From CAZDKO01 sp964506075 [NCBI: uncultured bacterium] (lineage in GTDB: Bacteria > CAZDME01 > JAYEMH01), in the NCBI GenBank assembly GCA_964506075.1, contig CAZDKO010000018.1, positions 1-35,509 of the forward strand: a stretch of DNA of 35,509 nucleotides. The letters run 5' to 3'. Each line of letters begins with the position of its first letter. The first letter of the stretch is position 1. This document shows, one piece after another, positions 22,635 to 30,347 of the stretch. A program made the position numbers and the translations under genes. The notes under the pieces are model-generated. The model was not told the origin of the DNA. It ran no database searches and worked only from the letters and a program-made list of their open reading frames with translations.

Positions 22635-23915
22635 TTAGAGGTTATTATAAACTATTTTACCGCCGACAATAGTAACTTCCACTGTTCCCTGAAGCTTCAA
22701 GCCCTCAAAGGGAGAGTTTTTACCCTGGGAGGCAAATTTTTCCACTTCCACTTTATATTCTTTCTCCGGGTCAAAAATCGTCAAATCCGCTTCCGCCCCG
22801 ACTTCAATCTTTCCCTTTTCCAGGCCTAAAATATGAGCCGGATTAAGACTCATTTTAGCCGCCAGGGTTATAAAATCAAATTTTTCCTCTTTTATTAATT
22901 TGGTCACCGCTAAAGATAAAGAGGTTTCTAACCCCGAGATACCAAAAGGCGCTGAGTTATAATCCAGTTCTTTTTCTGCCTGGGTGTGCGGAGCATGGTC
23001 GGTGGCAATGGCGTCAATGGTTCCGTCTTTAAGTCCCTTGATAATCGCCTCTCTATCTTTTTCGCTCCTTAAAGGTGGCTTAACTTTGGTTGAAGTCCTA
23101 AAACTTTCTACGGCTTCATCGGTTAAACTAAAATAATGAGGACAGGTTTCAGCCGTTATTTTAATTCCTCTCTTTTTGGCCTGGCGAATCAACTCCACGC
23201 TTCCTTTAGTGCTTATATGGGCTAAATGAAGTTTTCCGCCCGTGTATTCAGCCAGCATTATATCCCGGCTGACGGCAATTTCTTCAGCGATAGCCGGGAT
23301 ACCCTGAAATCCCAGCCGCGTAGAAATAAAGCCTTCGTGCATTACTCCTTCATCGGAAAGATACATATCCTCACTATGGCTGATGATAATCAGGTTAAAC
23401 ATCTTGCTGTATTCCAGCGCACAGCGCATTACTTCTGAATTAACTACCGGTGAACCGTCGTCGGATAAAGCCACGACCCCGGCCTCTTTTAAATCGCCAA
23501 TCTCGCTGATGGTTTCTCCCAGACGGTGTTTGGTAATGGTCCCGCAGACGTAAACATTAACCAGTCCTTTTCTTTTAGCCTGATTCTGGATAAACTCTAC
23601 CACCGAACGGCTATCAACAGGCGGTTCGGTATTCGGCATACAGAGAACACCGGTATAACCGCCGCGGGCGGCGGCCCTGGTTCCGGTTTCTATCGTTTCG
23701 GCATCCTCACGGCCGGGCTCCCTCAGATGCGTATGTAAATCAATTAATCCCGGGAAAACCACTTTATTTTCCGCCGGAATCAATTTAAAATCAGGCGGGA
23801 CTTTGGCAATCTCTCCGATTTTAACAATTTTACCTTTTTCAATTAAAATATCGGAAACTTTATCTAACTGAGTTGCCGGATTAATTACCCGGCCTGATTT
23901 TATCAAGAGATTCAT
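22635..23915 (-). CDS. pyrC: Dihydroorotase (class I)
   Basis: This 426-residue amidohydrolase cyclises carbamoyl aspartate to dihydroorotate. Metal ligands are visible: H61 and H63 in DLHTHLREPG, D152/D153 in ALSDDGSPV (the residue that bridges the metals in class I enzymes), H180, H233, and D306 in ATDHAPH. MPNTEPPVD binds the substrate. The ATG at 23915 has GAGG 6-7 nt upstream. A 200-bp repeat-rich spacer separates it from pyrB. Confidence 0.97.
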   Translation of the reverse strand: MNLLIKSGRVINPATQLDKVSDILIEKGKIVKIGEIAKVPPDFKLIPAENKVVFPGLIDLHTHLREPGREDAETIETGTRAAARGGYTGVLCMPNTEPPVDSRSVVEFIQNQAKRKGLVNVYVCGTITKHRLGETISEIGDLKEAGVVALSDDGSPVVNSEVMRCALEYSKMFNLIIISHSEDMYLSDEGVMHEGFISTRLGFQGIPAIAEEIAVSRDIMLAEYTGGKLHLAHISTKGSVELIRQAKKRGIKITAETCPHYFSLTDEAVESFRTSTKVKPPLRSEKDREAIIKGLKDGTIDAIATDHAPHTQAEKELDYNSAPFGISGLETSLSLAVTKLIKEEKFDFITLAAKMSLNPAHILGLEKGKIEVGAEADLTIFDPEKEYKVEVEKFASQGKNSPFEGLKLQGTVEVTIVGGKIVYNNL

Positions 23916-23924
23916 GGGATTCCT

Positions 23925-24116
23925 CTTCTCGTATCTAGTATCTCGTCGCTCGTAAAAGCCCTGTTTTTGAGTGACTAAGATTAAAGTTCGAAACGCTTCA
24001 TTAAGATAACAGAAACCGGAGAACAGATAACAGACAATAAAAAAGTGTAGATTTTTAATCAGTTATCAGTTTTTAGTAATTAGTTCTCCGTTCTCTGTAA
24101 TCTGTACTCTTTAGCC
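23925..24116. repeat. Repeat-filled spacer between pyrC and pyrB
   Basis: CTCGTATCTAGTATCTCGTCGCTCGT (in pieces, about 23928-23953) belongs to the family seen at 14360-14440. A second family occupies 24003-24115. GATAACAGAAACCGGAGAAC near 24006 pairs with an imperfect inverse GTTCTCCGTTCTCTGTAATC near 24083, with GTTATCAGTTTTTAGTAATT between. No gene is seen. Confidence 0.75.
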
Positions 24117-24118
24117 AG

Positions 24119-25054
24119 TTAACTTTCTTTTTTATCATGTATTCCCGAGAGAAGATAAAGAACGGCCATCCGAACCGCTAAACCATTGGTGACCTGTTCC
24201 AATATCACCGAATAGGGACCATCGGCCACTTCAGGGTCTAATTCCACCCCCCGATTAACCGGTCCGGGATGCATAATTAAACAATCCTTTTTAAGATATT
24301 TAAGTCTATGTTTATTAAGGCCGAAAAGATGCGCGTATTCGCGTAAAGACGGGAAAAGACTCCTCTTTTCCCTCTCCTTCTGAATTCTCAATAAATAAAC
24401 AACGTCAACTTCTTTTAATACTTCGTCAAAGTTATAATTTATTTCAACCGGAAATTTTTCAATTTCACGCGGTAATAAAGTCGCCGGCGCACAAAGGACC
24501 ACGTCAGCCCCTAATTTCTTTAGTCCCCAGATATTAGAACGGGCGACCCGGCTATGAGCAATATCACCGACAATAGCCACTTTTAAACCTGAAATTTTTC
24601 CTTTTTTCTCTCTGATGGTATAAAAATCAAGCAAGGCCTGGGTGGGATGTTCATGAGCGCCATCCCCGGCGTTTATAATGGAAACGTTGGTGAGGCGCGA
24701 TAAAAGCTGGGAAAATCCGGAAACAGAATGTCTGACTACCATTATATCTACTTTATATGCCTCAATGTTACGAACCGTATCAATCAGGGTTTCTCCTTTA
24801 ACCAGGGAGCTGGAAGAAGGAGAAAAATTGACCAGGTCAGCGCTAAGGCGCTTAGCCGCCAGTTCAAAGGAAACCCTGGTCCGGGTACTGGGTTCAAAAA
24901 ATAAATTGGCGACCGTTTTCCCCCTTAGGGCCGGAACTTTTTTTATCGGACGGGTCGAAATTTCTTTAAACGAGCCCGCTGTATCTAAAATGAAATTTAT
25001 TTCTTCGGCGCTTAATTCTTCAATCCCTAAAAGATGTTTTCGCTGCCAGTTCAT
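24119..25054 (-). CDS. pyrB: Aspartate carbamoyltransferase catalytic subunit
   Basis: This 311-residue enzyme makes carbamoyl aspartate from carbamoyl phosphate and aspartate. [12 protein letters not shown] (53-64) binds carbamoyl phosphate. [23 protein letters not shown] (130-143) and [11 protein letters not shown] complete the active site. No pyrI regulatory gene is nearby. I use the ATG at 25054, which has AAGAAGGA about 9 nt upstream. The longer TTG start at 25075 would lie inside pyrR. The gap to the pyrR stop is 4 bp. Confidence 0.97.
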   Translation of the reverse strand: MNWQRKHLLGIEELSAEEINFILDTAGSFKEISTRPIKKVPALRGKTVANLFFEPSTRTRVSFELAAKRLSADLVNFSPSSSSLVKGETLIDTVRNIEAYKVDIMVVRHSVSGFSQLLSRLTNVSIINAGDGAHEHPTQALLDFYTIREKKGKISGLKVAIVGDIAHSRVARSNIWGLKKLGADVVLCAPATLLPREIEKFPVEINYNFDEVLKEVDVVYLLRIQKEREKRSLFPSLREYAHLFGLNKHRLKYLKKDCLIMHPGPVNRGVELDPEVADGPYSVILEQVTNGLAVRMAVLYLLSGIHDKKES

Positions 25055-25058
25055 ATCT

Positions 25059-25607
25059 TTATTCCTTCTTTTCAACGAGGATTACCCCGTCCTCTCCATC
25101 AATCTCTTTAACCTGCACCTCAATAATTTCGTCCAGAGAAGTCGGGATATTCTTACCGACAAAATCGGCCCGAATCGGCAACTCACGGTGTCCCCGGTCA
25201 ATCAATATAGCCAGTTGAATCTGGGAAGGCCGGCCAAAATCAACCAGGGCGTTTAAAGCAGAACGAATGGTCCGGCCGGTATAAAGCACGTCATCCACTA
25301 AAACCAGCTTTTTACCGTTTATATCCACGGGAATTTCCGTTTTATGCACTACCGGCTGGGAAGCAATGGTGGTTAAATCATCCCGGTAAAGATTTATATC
25401 CAGAATTCCTAAAGGGACCTTTCGCTTATCTATCTCGGAAATTTTCTTAACTATCCGTTCGGCCAGGCAGGCCCCGCGAGTCATAATGCCGACAATCACC
25501 AGATTTTCACTGCCTCTGTTTTTTTCCAAAATTTCATGAGTAATTCTGGTGAGCGTCCGGTTTAAAGCATTAGAATCCATTATCCTGGCTTTTTCTTTAT
25601 TGGTCAT
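25059..25607 (-). CDS. pyrR: PyrR: pyrimidine operon RNA-binding regulator / uracil phosphoribosyltransferase
   Basis: This 182-residue protein is the UMP/UTP-sensing, RNA-binding attenuation regulator, which also has uracil phosphoribosyltransferase activity. [43 protein letters not shown] (the PRPP loop) and [26 protein letters not shown] are hallmark segments. I choose the ATG at 25607, which has GGGAG 5-6 nt upstream. The ATG at 25619 lacks a ribosome site. It is the first gene of pyrR-pyrB-pyrC-fldX-pyrK-pyrD-pyrF-pyrE. The leader upstream contains a plausible PyrR target. Confidence 0.97.
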   Translation of the reverse strand: MTNKEKARIMDSNALNRTLTRITHEILEKNRGSENLVIVGIMTRGACLAERIVKKISEIDKRKVPLGILDINLYRDDLTTIASQPVVHKTEIPVDINGKKLVLVDDVLYTGRTIRSALNALVDFGRPSQIQLAILIDRGHRELPIRADFVGKNIPTSLDEIIEVQVKEIDGEDGVILVEKKE

Positions 25608-25662
25608 TTTCTCTCCCATATTTAATTTCGTCGGTCGTATACCGTGAACCGTGTATCGTATT

Positions 25663-25694
25663 AACCTGTTCCAATGCGGGTTTGGAACAGGTTA
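25663..25694. repeat. 32-bp palindromic repeat, copy 2 (identical copy at 18821-18852)
   Basis: It has the same sequence and orientation as copy 1, with arms AACCTGTTCCAA and TTGGAACAGGTT. Here it lies in the pyr leader, between the attenuator terminator and the pyrR ribosome site. Words of the CGTATACC/CGTGTATCG type follow at 25630-25660. Confidence 0.85.
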
Positions 25695-25708
25695 ATGCTG
25701 TCTACTTT

Positions 25709-25774
25709 TTAAAAAAAACGCCTACCCGCGCTTTCAGGTAGGCAAACATTTCTAATAACTAAGTTATTCTTCAT
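25709..25774 (-). CDS. 21-residue leader peptide of the pyr operon
   Basis: ATG at 25774, stop TAA at 25709-25711. The peptide starts MKNNLVIRNV and ends AGRRFF. AAAGGGG lies 5 nt before the ATG and directly abuts the PyrR-loop-like hairpin. The last ten codons are the attenuator terminator itself, with both Phe codons in its T tract. A ribosome finishing this peptide would prevent the terminator from folding. This is the arrangement of a translation-coupled attenuator, as in E. coli pyrBI. Whether it is translated is inference from the ribosome site and position. Confidence 0.6.
   Translation of the reverse strand: MKNNLVIRNVCLPESAGRRFF
25711..25743 (-). terminator. Attenuator terminator in the pyr leader
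   Basis: On the minus strand the stem GCCTACC/GGTAGGC encloses a ten-base loop and is followed by eight T (25711-25718). It lies downstream of the pyr promoter and about 100 bp before pyrR, so it acts within the operon leader rather than ending the preceding gene. Confidence 0.9.
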
Positions 25775-25786
25775 TATTACCCCTTT

Positions 25787-25806
25787 GTTAGTTTCACCGA
25801 ACTAAC
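25787..25806 (-). promoter_or_regulatory. PyrR-binding-loop-like RNA hairpin
   Basis: On the minus strand, GTTAGTT and AACTAAC (7-bp perfect stem) enclose the hexaloop CGGTGA. The known PyrR target consensus ARUCCNGNGAGGYU has the hexaloop CNGNGA, which matches in full. The stem positions that differ (T for C and AA for GG) largely keep pairing. It lies immediately before the ribosome site of the leader peptide. Confidence 0.7.
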
Positions 25807-25829
25807 TTAAAAGGTTTTTAGTTTTAATA

Positions 25830-25858
25830 TTTATACCATTAAATCTGCCGGCTGTCAA
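25830..25858 (-). promoter_or_regulatory. Sigma-70-type promoter of the pyr operon
   Basis: On the minus strand a perfect TTGACA (25853-25858) and TATAAA (25830-25835) are 17 bp apart. Transcription would start near 25823, giving a leader of about 215 nt before pyrR. Confidence 0.85.
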
Positions 25859-25900
25859 CTAATTTTTTGTTTTTTTATTCTCTCTTTCAGGGGAAGTTTT

Positions 25901-26698
25901 TCACTGTTTTTTAAAAAGAATGATTGTATAATTCCAGTCAAATTCGGATTCTTTGAATTCCTGTTTTTGCAGTAACCGTTTATCTTCCCAGTGTTCATAT
26001 ATAAGCACATTTTTTAATCTGGCGGTCCGGCTTACCTGTTTTTGTTCTACCAATCCGGTGTTTTTAAGGGCGGCTATCATGTTATTGACGTTAAAATCGT
26101 CTCCGCACCTGTTTGTCCATTCATAGAAAACAGTGGATAACAAAAACAACCCTCCTGATTCCAGAAGGTTATATATCCGTCCGGCTAACAATTTATAAAT
26201 TCGCCGGGGTTCTTTTTTAATCAGTTTCTTCCGGTAAAGAAGATTCATCAGGTTATACAATCTCACGTTATCATATATATAATAAAGCACCTCATTCCCG
26301 ACGATAAGATCAAATTTCTTTTTAAAATTTATGGTCCTGAAATTTCCCGGTATAAATTTTATATGTTCGCAAGTTAGAGTCCCTTTTGCCCTGGTAATGG
26401 CCTCCTTTGATATATCCACAGCCGTAATATTTTCAGCTACCCGGCTAAGATATTTTGTAAACACCCCTTCCGAGCACCCAATTTCAAGTACTTCTTTATA
26501 TTTTCTATCCTTAATAAATTCAAATTCTTCTTCAAATTTCGGGATGGGTAAACCATGCGGCTGAATAGCTGACTTGAGCTTATTCATTTTGTAAAAACCA
26601 TCGTACTTGGCTTTTACCAATAAATCAAATCCTGCTTTACCAAATAAAAGCGGCAGAAATATCTTGCGGGCGGTTCTGAAATATGGGTTAAACATCAT
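25901..26698 (-). CDS. SAM-dependent methyltransferase (NodS-like/class I)
   Basis: This is a protein of about 265 residues with a class I methyltransferase core. EVLEIGCSEGVFTKYLSRV is motif I, ITAVDISKEAITRAK is the acidic end of strand 2, and FDLIVGNEVLYYI is motif IV. The order and the NEVLYY box resemble NodS-type methyltransferases that act on small molecules or sugars. The N-terminal 50 residues are basic. The frame is open to a TTG at 26752, but that stretch is the palindromic repeat at 26700-26780, so I prefer the ATG pair at 26695-26698. It follows the O-antigen-ligase-like gene and may modify an envelope glycan, which is inferred from position only. Confidence 0.8.
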   Translation of the reverse strand: MMFNPYFRTARKIFLPLLFGKAGFDLLVKAKYDGFYKMNKLKSAIQPHGLPIPKFEEEFEFIKDRKYKEVLEIGCSEGVFTKYLSRVAENITAVDISKEAITRAKGTLTCEHIKFIPGNFRTINFKKKFDLIVGNEVLYYIYDNVRLYNLMNLLYRKKLIKKEPRRIYKLLAGRIYNLLESGGLFLLSTVFYEWTNRCGDDFNVNNMIAALKNTGLVEQKQVSRTARLKNVLIYEHWEDKRLLQKQEFKESEFDWNYTIILFKKQ

Positions 26699-26708
26699 CT
26701 TCTTTATA

Positions 26709-26778
26709 GTGTCCCCATAGTTTTGCTTGCGCAAAACTAAATATGAGGGCAATCAAAGTGTCCCCCAAAGGGGGACCC
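26709..26778. repeat. REP-like element with two palindromes and repeated AGTGTCCCC
   Basis: Palindrome AGTTTTGC-TTGC-GCAAAACT (26719-26738) and palindrome GTCCCCC-AAA-GGGGGAC (26760-26776) are framed by two direct copies of AGTGTCCCC (26709-26717 and 26758-26766). The GGGGACACT word is common in elements linked to REP-associated Y1 transposases, as I recall. No transposase gene is present here. Confidence 0.7.
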
Positions 26779-26786
26779 TCCAATAA

Positions 26787-28604
26787 CTAATTATATCCTC
26801 TCCTTCTTAAAGTCTGGATTTCCCCCAGTTCCTCTGATTCCAGCTCTTTCTCCCCTAATTGACGGTAAACCTCCATTAATCTAAAATGGGGGATAAATTC
26901 ATTTTCTCTCTTTAAGGAGGTTTTAAACTCACCAATAGCTTCTTTATATCGACCCAAATCCTGATAAAGACAACCTAAATTATAATGGATACGGGCATAA
27001 TCCGGGGCAATCTTTTGTAAGTCCTGATATACCGACAAAGCATCCTGATACTCACCAATCATTCTATAGGCATAAGCAAGCTTATAATACGCGGAGGGAT
27101 AATAGGGATTAATTTTTCTGGACCAGTCAAATTTTACGATAGCCTGGGGAAGATTTTCCTCATCCAGACATACAACGCCTTCTTTTAAAAACAATTCCGC
27201 CAGATACGGTTTTATTATCTGCTGTGACGTAAAAAAGAAAATTATTATCGCTAAACTATAAAGCAGTCCTTTTCTAAGCGGTTTTAAAATCCTGAACATT
27301 CTATTTCTAAAAATAATGAAAAGGCCGTCGGTTTTTCCCTCTTCTTCTAAAATCATATATTTAACGGAGACGGTCAAAGCCACTATGAACCAGAAAAAAA
27401 CAGCAATCCCGGGCTGACGCAAGGAAGGCGAAACCAAATTATCCATTAAAATACCCACCCCGCCCAAAAAGAAAGCTAACGGGTATTTTTTCCAATGAAA
27501 AGGGGCCTTTATCCAGAGTTTTAAACCCAACGCTAAAAAAGCAATGACCAGCCAGAGAAATACCCCCAACCCTAAAAGACCCATTTCCTGCCCTATTTCT
27601 AAAAATTCGTTATGAGCGTGAAATATAATGGGAGAGGCAATCAGCCGTAAAGACTCGGCGGTTCGGTGTAAAGGGAAATAAATGTCAAAAGTTCCCGCTC
27701 CCCATCCCCTGAAAGGAAAAACCTTAATCATTTCCAGGGTACTTTTCCATATGTGTTGACGGACGGCAAATGAAACCGTTCCCGGGAATAAATATTTTTC
27801 CACGCTTTCCTGATAAACAATTATTAATAAATATAAAACGCCCGTAATGAGAAAAGGGAACAAAGCAAAAATAAATCCTTTTAACAATTCCATTTTATAC
27901 CAGTAATTCACCAGAATAGCCACGTAAAAAATTACAAAATAAAAATATAAGACCACCCAGGCACCCTGACAATAACTTAAAAGTAACGTGAAACTGAGTA
28001 GAATGGAAGAAAAGAGAAGAAACATCTTTTCATATTTAAAATGGGAATAACTAAAGAAAGAAAAACTTAAAGATATCATCAGGAGCAGATAACTGGCAAA
28101 AAAATTGGGGTTACCAAAAAACTGAAAATAAACAGGGAATTTCCAGAAACTGAGTTTTAAATAACTGACACTTTTATAGAGACTGAAAACACATATAACT
28201 ACGGCCGCTATAAGAGTGGTCCGGCAGATAAGACTTAATTTGGAACGTTCTCTTAAAGTGGTAATAACGATGAGAAATAATAAAAGATAACCCGAGTAGG
28301 CAGATAAAATCTGAATCCCGGTATATTTATAGCGGGAGAAGAGAGTAGATATTAACACAAAAAATATAAATAAAACAAAGGGAATTAAGACGGGATTCCT
28401 GGGAATTTTTATAGTTTCTGAGTCAGCCAGCTTTAAAAGCCAGACCAGACTGATAAAAGTTATTCCAAGCTTAAAAAAGACGGCTTTAATTATAACCAGG
28501 TCAAAAGTTTTCGTGGTGAATAAAAACGGCAGAAGGGTTATAATAAAAAATAACCCCCAAAAAATAATCTTATCGTAAATCTTTGTAACCTTACCATCAG
28601 ACAT
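26787..28604 (-). CDS. O-antigen ligase/polymerase-family membrane protein with C-terminal TPRs
   Basis: This is a protein of about 605 residues with roughly a dozen membrane helices (residues 10-440). The Wzy_C/WaaL-like periplasmic segment reads RGWGAGTFDIYFPLHR, then FHAHNEFLEIGQEMGLLG, with the family's conserved His and Glu. After a final helix (IIIFFFTSQQII) come three tetratricopeptide repeats (LAELFLKEGVVCLDEENLPQAI through YKEAIGEFKTSL). The family transfers or polymerises lipid-linked glycans at the periplasmic face of the inner membrane, or glycosylates pilins. The pil operon nearby makes pilin glycosylation worth considering. I take the ATG at 28604. The longer TTG start at 28646 would overlap rng and lacks a ribosome site. 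Confidence 0.88.
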   Translation of the reverse strand: MSDGKVTKIYDKIIFWGLFFIITLLPFLFTTKTFDLVIIKAVFFKLGITFISLVWLLKLADSETIKIPRNPVLIPFVLFIFFVLISTLFSRYKYTGIQILSAYSGYLLLFLIVITTLRERSKLSLICRTTLIAAVVICVFSLYKSVSYLKLSFWKFPVYFQFFGNPNFFASYLLLMISLSFSFFSYSHFKYEKMFLLFSSILLSFTLLLSYCQGAWVVLYFYFVIFYVAILVNYWYKMELLKGFIFALFPFLITGVLYLLIIVYQESVEKYLFPGTVSFAVRQHIWKSTLEMIKVFPFRGWGAGTFDIYFPLHRTAESLRLIASPIIFHAHNEFLEIGQEMGLLGLGVFLWLVIAFLALGLKLWIKAPFHWKKYPLAFFLGGVGILMDNLVSPSLRQPGIAVFFWFIVALTVSVKYMILEEEGKTDGLFIIFRNRMFRILKPLRKGLLYSLAIIIFFFTSQQIIKPYLAELFLKEGVVCLDEENLPQAIVKFDWSRKINPYYPSAYYKLAYAYRMIGEYQDALSVYQDLQKIAPDYARIHYNLGCLYQDLGRYKEAIGEFKTSLKRENEFIPHFRLMEVYRQLGEKELESEELGEIQTLRRRGYN

Positions 28605-28629
28605 AATGCGTAGAGTGCATTTTAAAAAA

Positions 28630-30138
28630 TTAAGCCACCGGAACAAAATCTATATTTTCCCGATGAAGTTTTTCATTGCCCTTAATAAATATTCTTTTCC
28701 TGAAACGGCGGGATATTATCCGGATTTCATCCTGTTTTTCGGCATTAAGATATTGGGCTACCTGCGGGTGTAAATTCAAATGAATTTCCTTTTCCCTGGT
28801 TATAAGGGCGTATTCTTTTAATTTTCTTAAAGCCAGAAGGGCTGTACTGACTACGCTTTTAACTCTCCCTTTGCCCCGGCAATAAGGACACGGATCCTCT
28901 ACGAATTCACCCAGACTTTCCCGGACCCTCTGCCTGGTCATCTCAACAATTCCAAACTGACTGATATCTAAAACCTTGGTCTTAGCCTTGTCTTTTTTAA
29001 ACGCCTCTTTCAAAATCTGAGAAATTTTCTGGCGATTCTGATGTGAGTTCATATCAATAAAATCAATTACAATAATCCCGCCGACATCACGAAGACGGAG
29101 CTGGCGGGTAATCTCTTTAGCCGCTTCTGAGTTAATCTTCAGGGCTGTTTCTTCCAGATTTTTCTTTCCTTTAAAACGTCCGCTGTTAACATCAATAGCC
29201 ATAAGCCCTTCTGTCTGTTCAATGGTAATATATCCTCCGGATTTAAGCCAGACCTTTGTATCAAATATCTTTTCTATCTCTCTGTCTAAATTAAACGTTG
29301 AAAGCAAAGGTTTTTTACCCCGGTAGAGTTCAAGTCTAGACCTGAGGTGCGGCGCCATAAGATTAATAACTTTTTTAAGATGACGGTATTCAACGTTAGA
29401 ATTAACTACTAATTTTTCCACGTCATCAACTAATAAATCCCTCACCACCTTAGAGGCTAAATCTAATTCCTGATGTAAAAGATAAGGCGGGTGAGCTCTT
29501 TTATAGCCCCTCTGGATTTTTTTCCAAACATGCAAAAGATATTTTATGTCTCCTTTGAAATCCCTTAATTTTTTACCTTCTCCTTCAGTTCTGACAATAA
29601 AACCAAAATTTTTAGGTGCAATTTCTTCAATCATTTCTTTAAGTCTTTTTCTCTCTTCGTAATTTTTAATCTTTCTGGATACGCCCACCCCGGTTAAACC
29701 CGGCATAAGAACCAAAAAACGGCCCGGGATAGAAATATAAGTGGAAAGCCTCACCCCTTTATGCTGGAATGACTCCTTTATTGCCTGAACCAGGATTTCA
29801 TCATTTGCTTTTATCTCATCAACAAAAGCGGCCACGCCTTTTTTTCTCCTTTTGTTAATCGTGCCGACGTTTTCTCCCTGGAGAATCCTTAAGGACATTT
29901 CTTCATCCACGCCGGTTAATAAATCAGACCGGTGGAGAAAACCGCTCCGGCTTAAACCAATATCAATAAACGCGGCTTCGATACCGGGATGAATGTTTTC
30001 CACCCGCCCTTTATAAATATTTCCGACTACACCTTTATCTTTTTCTCTCTCCAGATGAACTTCCTCCAGAACATTATTTTCAAGAACAGCCACTAATATT
30101 TCGTTATCTTCGCTATTTACTATGATTATTTTTCCCAT
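28630..30138 (-). CDS. rng: Ribonuclease G / RNase E family
   Basis: This 502-residue endoribonuclease is of RNase G length, with no long RNase E scaffold tail. NIYKGRVENIHPGIEAAFIDIG (40-61) opens the S1 RNA-binding domain. The catalytic metal ligands are D316 in LMAIDVNSG and D359 in IIVIDFIDM. DPCPYCRGKGRV contains the CPxC zinc-link cysteines C417 and C420. QRVRESLGEF precedes it. The usual RTAAEG of the 5' sensor is RTEGEG here. The start ATG has GGGAGA at 7 nt. It is preceded by a structured leader and followed closely by the O-antigen-ligase-like gene. Confidence 0.95.
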   Translation of the reverse strand: MGKIIIVNSEDNEILVAVLENNVLEEVHLEREKDKGVVGNIYKGRVENIHPGIEAAFIDIGLSRSGFLHRSDLLTGVDEEMSLRILQGENVGTINKRRKKGVAAFVDEIKANDEILVQAIKESFQHKGVRLSTYISIPGRFLVLMPGLTGVGVSRKIKNYEERKRLKEMIEEIAPKNFGFIVRTEGEGKKLRDFKGDIKYLLHVWKKIQRGYKRAHPPYLLHQELDLASKVVRDLLVDDVEKLVVNSNVEYRHLKKVINLMAPHLRSRLELYRGKKPLLSTFNLDREIEKIFDTKVWLKSGGYITIEQTEGLMAIDVNSGRFKGKKNLEETALKINSEAAKEITRQLRLRDVGGIIVIDFIDMNSHQNRQKISQILKEAFKKDKAKTKVLDISQFGIVEMTRQRVRESLGEFVEDPCPYCRGKGRVKSVVSTALLALRKLKEYALITREKEIHLNLHPQVAQYLNAEKQDEIRIISRRFRKRIFIKGNEKLHRENIDFVPVA

Positions 30139-30176
30139 AAAAAGTCTCCCTGAATAAAACTTTAATTAAAATCATT

Positions 30177-30280
30177 AAAAAAAACCCCACCCGTCTTTTC
30201 CCCTGTCACTATAAATTCCAAAGGATTCATCACTGCAAAACTCTAGATTACTTAAATCCTTGATTAATCGCGGGTGGGCT
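30177..30280 (-). terminator. Structured terminator/leader between pilQ and rng
   Basis: On the minus strand GCCCACCCG (about 30271-30279) pairs with CGGGTGGG (30186-30193), closing a loop of 77 nt. Eight T follow directly (30177-30184). Inside, AAGGATT and AATCCTT form a second helix. It is a terminator by layout. The large structured loop means it could be either the end of the pil operon or a regulated 5' leader of rng. Confidence 0.65.
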
Positions 30281-30347
30281 AAATTATCTATCAACTTATT
30301 TGACTTATATGTTTATCCTCTTTAACAATATCCCTTTGGTTGGATGT

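Noticed and set aside
25055-25075. TTG start extending pyrB upstream to 25075
   Set aside because: It lies within pyrR, and the ATG at 25054 has a good ribosome site and the normal family N-terminus.
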